A DNA stretch of 64,000 nucleotides from CAJWKT01 sp964465375. Its GTDB lineage: Bacteria > Pseudomonadota > Gammaproteobacteria > Steroidobacterales > Rariloculaceae. The notes beneath the pieces were generated by a model. It saw nothing but the letters and a program-made list of their open reading frames with translations. It made no database searches and was not told where the DNA came from. The translations under genes and the position numbers were made by a program. Below, in pieces: positions 58,955 to 64,000 of the stretch; positions within the stretch are counted from its first letter, which is position 1; every line of letters starts with the position of its first letter. The DNA is taken from assembly GCA_964465375.1 (NCBI GenBank), contig CAYXIJ010000012.1, forward strand, positions 1 to 64,000, given 5' to 3'.

Positions 58955-61540
58955 GTGCGATTGCACATGGAAAAGTGCGCAATATGGATAGGGCTTGCAA
59001 TCCTTCTTTCATCATGTGGTGGTGGAGGAAGTGGACCAGGAAAGGTTAGCCAATTTTTAAATTTTTCAAAGTCATCGGCCAATGTTGCCTGGGTTTCGGG
59101 CGGGAGTACTTATTCTGAGAATCCCCTGATCGGTGTATCCGGATCCGGCCTTACAACATTTAGTTCTAGTGATGTAGCTGTAGCTTCGGTCAATGAAGTA
59201 ACAGGTATGGTTACGTTTTTGAATCCGGGGATTACAGTCATTACAGCCCGAAATCCAGGGGATGATCAGCATTACTCAGGATCCGCTTCCTATACTTTTA
59301 CGGTCCGTAAGGCAGATCAGGCACTTGTCTTTATTACGCAGAGCGCTTCGAGTGCGTTTACCGTTGGTGGAAAGTATCCCGGAAATACGCTTTCTGGTGC
59401 CAGGGGTACTGGAAATACAACATTTGAGTCGAGCGACATCAGTATCAGCACCGTGGATGTTGAAACAGGTGTAGTGAATTTTGTTTCTTCAGGGACGGTA
59501 GTGATTACAGCAACCAACCCCGGAGACAGTTACTACAACAGTGACTCTGCTTCTTATGAGTTTAAAACCTCGGTTATGCCCGTTGCTAAAGACGCCAAGT
59601 TCGAGCATGACCTGATGCCTAGGGATATTTCTACCAAATGTGGCACTTTATCTGCCACCGATGAAGAGGGAGATACCCTTACCTATGTGATTGTGAGTAA
59701 TGGATCTTTGGGCGCAGCTACCTTTTCAAAGCCGACAGAAAGCCTTGTTTGCTATTCTACGAATTCAGGACTTGTTTCGGCTGGCCTGGATAGCTTTACC
59801 TATAAAGTCAGCGATGGTGTCTCAGACTCGAATATTGCTACGGTACAGTGGGAATTACATACAGACCCTCTTTATATACATCAGTGGCACTTAGAGAACA
59901 AGGGACAGAGTAATTTTGCTTCTAGTAATGGCATAGCCGATGAAGACATCCAAGTAACTGGGCCTATTTCAAGCGGATATACAGGTGAATCCGTCACAGT
60001 TGCTGTCATTGATTCAGGGCTGGAAATTGATCATGAAGATTTATCCCCGAACGTTGTTCCGGGTGGTTCCTACAACTTTGTGGATAATGGCAGTGATCCT
60101 ACATCATCCAGTAGCAGTGGTGATCATGGCACGGCTGTAGCCGGATTGATTGGCTCGAGGGGCTGGAATGATTTAGGGGGGCGCGGTGTTGCCCCAAAAG
60201 TTTCCCTGAAGGGGTTCAATTTTTTAAAAAAACCATCAATGGCTAATCACATTGCTGCCTTAGGTGGCGGTGAATACGCAAAGGACGTTGATATTTTTAA
60301 CATGAGTTACGGTAGCCGCGCAGATTTTGACAGGAGAATTAACAGCGCTCTTGAGGCGCAGCTTAAAAACGGGATAACTGTATTGCGAGAAACAAAAGGG
60401 GCTCTCTATGTAAAGTCAGCCGGAAACGGTTTCAATAGCTTTAAAAAAGAGGACGGAAAAACTGTACGGACAAATTGCAAATCAGCAAATGCAGCTGGAA
60501 TTAGTTGCCAAAATGCTAATATGGATCCCGGTGCAACCACGCCGTATACAATTATCGTAGGTGCATTGAACGCGGATGGCGTGAAAACTCACTACTCAAC
60601 TGCTGGCGCAAATATATGGGTATCCGCACCTGGGGGGAGCGGTGGTTACGACATGAATCATACTGCCCTGTCCTGCGGTGAGTCATGCGCGCCTTATTTG
60701 TCTAAGCCTGCAATGATGTCAACCGATCAAATGAGTTGCGAAAAAGGACTGGTTCGGTCGCAGAATGGAAAGGGTAGGAATCCATTTCAGGATGGCTCGG
60801 GAAATCATCCCTTAAATCCGAGCTGTAATTACACCTCTCGGATGAACGGCACATCAGCGTCGGCCCCAGTGGTCTCAGGGTCCCTCGCACTCATTTTGGA
60901 AGCAAATCCCGATTTAACGTGGCGGGATGTTAAGCATATCTTGGCTACCACGGCGGTTCTGGTGGATAGCGAACGCACTGCCACAATGGTTACATTGGGT
61001 GATGGTGCCTACGCTGCCGAAGAAGGTTGGACAACTAATGCCGCGGGGTTCAGGTTTCATAATTGGTATGGGTTTGGTGCCCTCGATGTATCAGCCGCGA
61101 TCGAATCATCAAAAACTTACATGGCTGACCAGTTAGGGCCATTTTTGGAATCAACCTGGGTAGGTTGGCAATCTCTATCAGGTGAAATACCAGACAATAG
61201 TTCGTCTGGTTATGTAAAAAAATTAAATATATTAGGCTCAATGGTCAAAAATATATCTGTTATTGAAGCTGTCCAGCTCAAAGTATCCGCAAGCCATTCG
61301 TCGAGTGGAGACTTAGGTTTTGAGTTGGTATCTCCAAGTGGAACTAAAAGCATCCCATTCAATATCACAAATGGGTTTTCGGAAACTGATAACCTCAATA
61401 ATATGGTGCTTCTGAGTAATGCGTTTTATGGCGAATCTCCATTCGGGGAGTGGATGATTAAGGTAGTCGATGGGGGCGAGGGAGTTTCTGGGGTACTGAC
61501 GTCAGCACACTTAAAGTTTTTTGGGCGATCTGTGAATTAA
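58955..61540 (+). CDS. Subtilisin-like (S8) serine protease lipoprotein with Ig-like repeats and P domain
   Basis: 861 residues (GTG 58955; ATG 58967 also possible). A lipoprotein signal (ILLSSC) and Gly-rich spacer precede two tandem bacterial Ig-like repeats (residues ~50-118 and ~122-205; both end ...NPGD..Y.S.SASY.F), then a cadherin-like domain (~208-300), and the S8 domain opening with PLYIHQWHLENKGQ. Catalytic triad: Asp353 (VAVIDSGLEIDHED), His391 (GDHGTAVAGLIG), Ser634 (MNGTSASAPVVSG), with oxyanion Asn491. A Cys-rich insertion lies at ~505-625 between the oxyanion Asn and the Ser. A proprotein-convertase P domain (~735-861) ends it. Probably a surface or secreted protease; its downstream neighbour may assist it. 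Confidence 0.92.
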   Translation: MRLHMEKCAIWIGLAILLSSCGGGGSGPGKVSQFLNFSKSSANVAWVSGGSTYSENPLIGVSGSGLTTFSSSDVAVASVNEVTGMVTFLNPGITVITARNPGDDQHYSGSASYTFTVRKADQALVFITQSASSAFTVGGKYPGNTLSGARGTGNTTFESSDISISTVDVETGVVNFVSSGTVVITATNPGDSYYNSDSASYEFKTSVMPVAKDAKFEHDLMPRDISTKCGTLSATDEEGDTLTYVIVSNGSLGAATFSKPTESLVCYSTNSGLVSAGLDSFTYKVSDGVSDSNIATVQWELHTDPLYIHQWHLENKGQSNFASSNGIADEDIQVTGPISSGYTGESVTVAVIDSGLEIDHEDLSPNVVPGGSYNFVDNGSDPTSSSSSGDHGTAVAGLIGSRGWNDLGGRGVAPKVSLKGFNFLKKPSMANHIAALGGGEYAKDVDIFNMSYGSRADFDRRINSALEAQLKNGITVLRETKGALYVKSAGNGFNSFKKEDGKTVRTNCKSANAAGISCQNANMDPGATTPYTIIVGALNADGVKTHYSTAGANIWVSAPGGSGGYDMNHTALSCGESCAPYLSKPAMMSTDQMSCEKGLVRSQNGKGRNPFQDGSGNHPLNPSCNYTSRMNGTSASAPVVSGSLALILEANPDLTWRDVKHILATTAVLVDSERTATMVTLGDGAYAAEEGWTTNAAGFRFHNWYGFGALDVSAAIESSKTYMADQLGPFLESTWVGWQSLSGEIPDNSSSGYVKKLNILGSMVKNISVIEAVQLKVSASHSSSGDLGFELVSPSGTKSIPFNITNGFSETDNLNNMVLLSNAFYGESPFGEWMIKVVDGGEGVSGVLTSAHLKFFGRSVN

Positions 61541-61541
61541 T

Positions 61542-62153
61542 ATGACGATTAAAAATTTAATTTTCGTTGTCTTATTCAGGATTGCTGTATGGGGGGCTTT
61601 ATTTTTTCAGTCAGTTACCGCCCAAGACAACGAAGGGTTATCTATAGATTTTTCCCTAAGGGAGCAGGCAACGGGACCGGTTTTTCAAGCGGGAGAAGGG
61701 CGGTATCAGATCATTCCCCGTGCTTATGCCGTGTTGGAGGAAGCGAGCAGTAATTTGATATCTGCGGTAGGTGACAATACTAGTCGTTTGTATGGTAACT
61801 ATGGTTCCTATCAAATTTTTATTGCTTTAAATGTAGATATCCCGGCTTCAGCGGAGAGTGCATTTTGGTCTAGTACTGAGGAGCGTTACCGGGTAGCACT
61901 GAGTATCGACCATAGCCAACCGGTTATTGTGACTGGACAGATAGTGGCCCACATGTTTGATTTCAATGCCTCCCGTGCAGTTGCGGATGCTTATGGCTTA
62001 ACTATTGAGGCAGAGTTTCAAGATATTGGCCGTGTATTTTTTGGGGCCCGGTCGGATCAGAATGTCATTGAGCTAACAGAACTTCTAAATGCCGATATTG
62101 CAGTAAGATCAGCAGAGATAGATATTATCGAAGAGTTTTATGAACCGTTTTAG
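61542..62153 (+). CDS. Exported protein linked to the S8 protease, unrecognised (possible chaperone or inhibitor)
   Basis: 203 residues with a signal peptide (LIFVVLFRIAVWGALFFQSVTAQ). The start lies one base after the protease stop, so the two are translationally linked. The mature protein looks beta-rich in its first half and has an alpha-beta segment at the end (AVADAYGLTIEAEFQDIGRV..., then ELTELLNADIAVRSAEIDII), reminiscent of small propeptide-like or inhibitor-like domains. Aeromonas ASP, another S8 protease with a P domain, needs a separate exported chaperone (ORF2) encoded right behind it. By position this gene could play that role; sequence similarity to ORF2 is not established here. 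Confidence 0.55.
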   Translation: MTIKNLIFVVLFRIAVWGALFFQSVTAQDNEGLSIDFSLREQATGPVFQAGEGRYQIIPRAYAVLEEASSNLISAVGDNTSRLYGNYGSYQIFIALNVDIPASAESAFWSSTEERYRVALSIDHSQPVIVTGQIVAHMFDFNASRAVADAYGLTIEAEFQDIGRVFFGARSDQNVIELTELLNADIAVRSAEIDIIEEFYEPF

Positions 62154-62232
62154 GTGGGCCTGTATACTGCGCATGTTTGCTGTATTCAGAGCCTTAGAGG
62201 CTTTTATTCGAATAAGAAAAAAAGAGGTTTCC

Positions 62233-63528
62233 ATGATCGTTCGCCTTACTTGTCTTTTGTCCTTAGCCAGCAGCATTGTTTTTGCTCAAAACGAGACCGA
62301 TGTGATTTTGAGTTCTGCCATCAGCGATGTGGAGGAGAAGGTCATCGCGTGGCGCAGACATATTCACGAACACCCGGAGCTCTCGAACAGGGAGTTTGAA
62401 ACAGCCAGTCTAGTAGTTGCCCACCTTGAGGGCTTGGGATTTGATGAGGTTGAAACCGGTATCGCTCATACTGGGGTTGTAGGTACGCTAAGGGGCGGAC
62501 AGCCTGGCCCTACTGTCGCGTTAAGGGCGGATATGGATGCGCTTCCGGTCAAAGAAATGGTGGACTTACCTTTTGCATCACAAGTTGTAGCCGAATACAA
62601 CGGACAAGAGGTTCCTGTTATGCATGCGTGTGGCCATGACAACCATGTTGCGATCCTCATGGGGGTCGCTGAGGTTCTTGTAGGGATGCGCGAAGATATC
62701 CATGGCACGGTCAAATTTATTTTCCAGCCCGCCGAAGAGGGCGCTCCGGTCGGTGAGGAGGGTGGCGCAAAACTCATGATTGAAGAAGGGGTATTAAGTG
62801 GGGATGACCGACCGGAAGCAATCTTCGGTCTTCATGTTTGGCCAACGGAATCTGGTACGCTCGGTTATCGCCCTGGTAGCACAATGGCAGCTGCTGATTG
62901 GCTTAAAGTTATAGTGGAGGGCCGGCAAACCCATGGCTCAAGTCCTTGGTTAGGCGTAGATCCTGTTATTGTCGCTGGTCAAATTATGACCGCCCTTCAA
63001 ATGATTCCAAGCCGTCAACTGGACGTCACGTCTGCACCTGCCGTAGTTTCTATTGGCTCTATTCACGGCGGTGTCCGTGGCAATATCATCCCAGATCGCG
63101 TGGAACTAACGGGAACCATAAGAACATTTGATCGGGCCATGCGGGAAGATTTATTGAGTCGGATTCGTAGAACCGCCGAGAATATTGCAGCAAGTGCGGG
63201 AGCGAAGGCTACAGTTACTATTGACAGTTATTCGCCGGTTACCAGAAATGACCCAGAGCTTACTAACAAAATGTTGCCAACGTTGGAGTGGGCCGCAGGA
63301 CCTGGAAAGGTACAGGAGATTCCATTAATCATGGGCGCGGAAGATTTCTCTTATTTTCAGGAGCAGATCCCTGGGTTCTATTTTTTTCTGGGGGTAAATG
63401 CTGACGGGGTTGCGCAAGGAGATGCCGCCTCAAATCATTCGCCTTATTTTTTTGCGAATGAGGATAGCCTTGTGGTGGGTGTTCGTGCCATGGCTGGTTT
63501 GGCTCTAGATTATTTACGAAAAAGGTAA
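62233..63528 (+). CDS. Exported M20-family amidohydrolase/peptidase
   Basis: 431 residues from ATG 62233 (AAAGAGG upstream; a longer frame to 62140 would hide the signal peptide). Signal: MIVRLTCLLSLASSIVFAQ. M20D features: WRRHIHEHPELSNREFETAS, ALRADMDALPVKE with metal ligands, MHACGHDNHVAILMGVA, FIFQPAEEGAPVGEEGGAKLM, the dimerisation domain ending HGGVRGNIIPD, and IMGAEDFSYFQEQIPGFYFFLG. The family deacylates N-acyl amino acids, hippurate or indole-acetyl-amino acids; the exact substrate is unknown. Periplasmic form is typical in marine groups rich in exported peptidases. Confidence 0.9.
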   Translation: MIVRLTCLLSLASSIVFAQNETDVILSSAISDVEEKVIAWRRHIHEHPELSNREFETASLVVAHLEGLGFDEVETGIAHTGVVGTLRGGQPGPTVALRADMDALPVKEMVDLPFASQVVAEYNGQEVPVMHACGHDNHVAILMGVAEVLVGMREDIHGTVKFIFQPAEEGAPVGEEGGAKLMIEEGVLSGDDRPEAIFGLHVWPTESGTLGYRPGSTMAAADWLKVIVEGRQTHGSSPWLGVDPVIVAGQIMTALQMIPSRQLDVTSAPAVVSIGSIHGGVRGNIIPDRVELTGTIRTFDRAMREDLLSRIRRTAENIAASAGAKATVTIDSYSPVTRNDPELTNKMLPTLEWAAGPGKVQEIPLIMGAEDFSYFQEQIPGFYFFLGVNADGVAQGDAASNHSPYFFANEDSLVVGVRAMAGLALDYLRKR

Positions 63529-63601
63529 ATAGAGCTCTTAGGTAGTCATAAAATACTTATTATTATCAATAATTTAATATTTAAAGTTAATTTTTATTTT
63601 A

Positions 63602-64000
63602 CTAAAATCTGAATGTGTAATTTATTTTGGCTGTCAGTTCCGACACAGAGGAATGGAATTCATTGTCCCTATCTAGGTCCTGGAGGTTGTGATTAAGGAC
63701 TAGATAAAGATTCTGACCTGCCTTGGGCGTCCAGTGAAGACGGCTGTTAATTCCAATAGTTTCCGAGACGTTGTCGTATTGCAGCAAGTTCGCCCAGGAC
63801 AGCTTTACCGAGAGTATCGCTTCTAGCCTGAGGCTTGCCACCCGCGTGATAAATTTCCCGCTCGGGATATCAAAATCGTTCGCGTTGTAATTGAAGGAAC
63901 TGCGAAAATGCTGAGATGGTCGCCATGTGATAGAGCTTCTGAAGCCGCGTCGGTAGCCACCATAAAAAGGTCCTGCGAAATAAGTAAGTTGACCGCTGAG
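63602..64000 (-). CDS. DUF5916 outer-membrane barrel protein, C-terminal part
   Basis: The frame is open to the right window edge, so the N-terminus lies beyond it; the GTG at 63841 is an internal Val codon. The ~132 visible residues end with alternating amphipathic strands and the C-terminal aromatic signature NYTFRF expected of outer-membrane barrels. GPFYGGYRRGFRSSITWRP, FNYNANDFDIPSG, SWANLLQYDNVSETIGINSR and HWTPKAGQNLYLVLNHN match the C-terminus of DUF5916 proteins (usually CBM9-like N-terminus plus barrel, ~700-900 aa). Likely function: surface binding or passage of glycans or other ligands, unproven. Confidence 0.8.
   Translation of the reverse strand, partial: LSGQLTYFAGPFYGGYRRGFRSSITWRPSQHFRSSFNYNANDFDIPSGKFITRVASLRLEAILSVKLSWANLLQYDNVSETIGINSRLHWTPKAGQNLYLVLNHNLQDLDRDNEFHSSVSELTAKINYTFRF

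Noticed and set aside
1..64000. CRISPR arrays, insertion sequences, integrases, toxin-antitoxin or defence genes
   Set aside because: No regularly spaced repeats, transposase or nuclease-helicase domains were seen. The only tandem repeats noticed are inside coding regions (dksA tail, Ig-like repeats of the S8 protease).

Overview
The window is a chromosomal segment of a gammaproteobacterium, probably a marine, free-living heterotroph. The central block has gammaproteobacterial gene content and order: rimP-nusA-infB-rbfA-truB-rpsO-pnp, smc-zipA-ligA, scpA-scpB-rluB, and gyrA-serC-serA-pheA-aroA-cmk-rpsA-ihfB-lapA-lapB-galU. It has SMC/ScpAB rather than MukBEF, plus ZipA, LapAB, IHF and UbiG. 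Base composition is moderate by eye (roughly mid-40s % GC). TRAP-type binding proteins, DUF6152 proteins and many exported hydrolases resemble OM182/Pseudohongiella-like marine groups; that placement is an inference. No tRNA, rRNA, CRISPR array, insertion sequence or prophage gene was seen.

Region 1 (1-18,917) is accessory and dominated by exported proteins: a partial ACMSD-like amidohydrolase, DUF6152 and 'NLSGIW'-type proteins, an NHL-propeller lipoprotein, two paralogous TRAP substrate-binding proteins without membrane subunits, DoxX, DUF4159, a beta-lactamase-fold hydrolase with no canonical start before its signal peptide, tandem-ABM and hydratase-like exported proteins, a BNR-repeat lipoprotein, a gamma-glutamyltransferase and an exported amidohydrolase. 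At 11.2-12.1 kb a visibly GC-richer segment with an exported Rossmann protein abuts a truncated aldo/keto-reductase remnant, which suggests a recent insertion.

Region 2 (18,918-54,310) is housekeeping. The rimP leader has two terminator-like hairpins. The translation/RNA operon is followed by a DksA paralogue with a histone-H1-like lysine-rich tail and only two of four zinc cysteines, queF, a short-armed SMC with zipA and ligA, a leftward PPIase-bolA-yciB set, an M50 protease with scpAB and rluB, leftward ubiG-gph, and the gyrA supercluster. That supercluster links topology, serine and aromatic amino-acid synthesis, nucleotide metabolism, ribosomal protein S1, IHF and LPS-assembly control.

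Region 3 (54,311-64,000) is accessory again: a leftward CoA-transferase/alpha-hydroxy-acid oxidase pair divergent from a LigK/RraA-type aldolase, a PQQ-type sugar dehydrogenase, a subtilisin-like lipoprotein with a tightly linked small exported partner, an exported M20 peptidase, and the C-terminus of a DUF5916 outer-membrane barrel running off the right edge.
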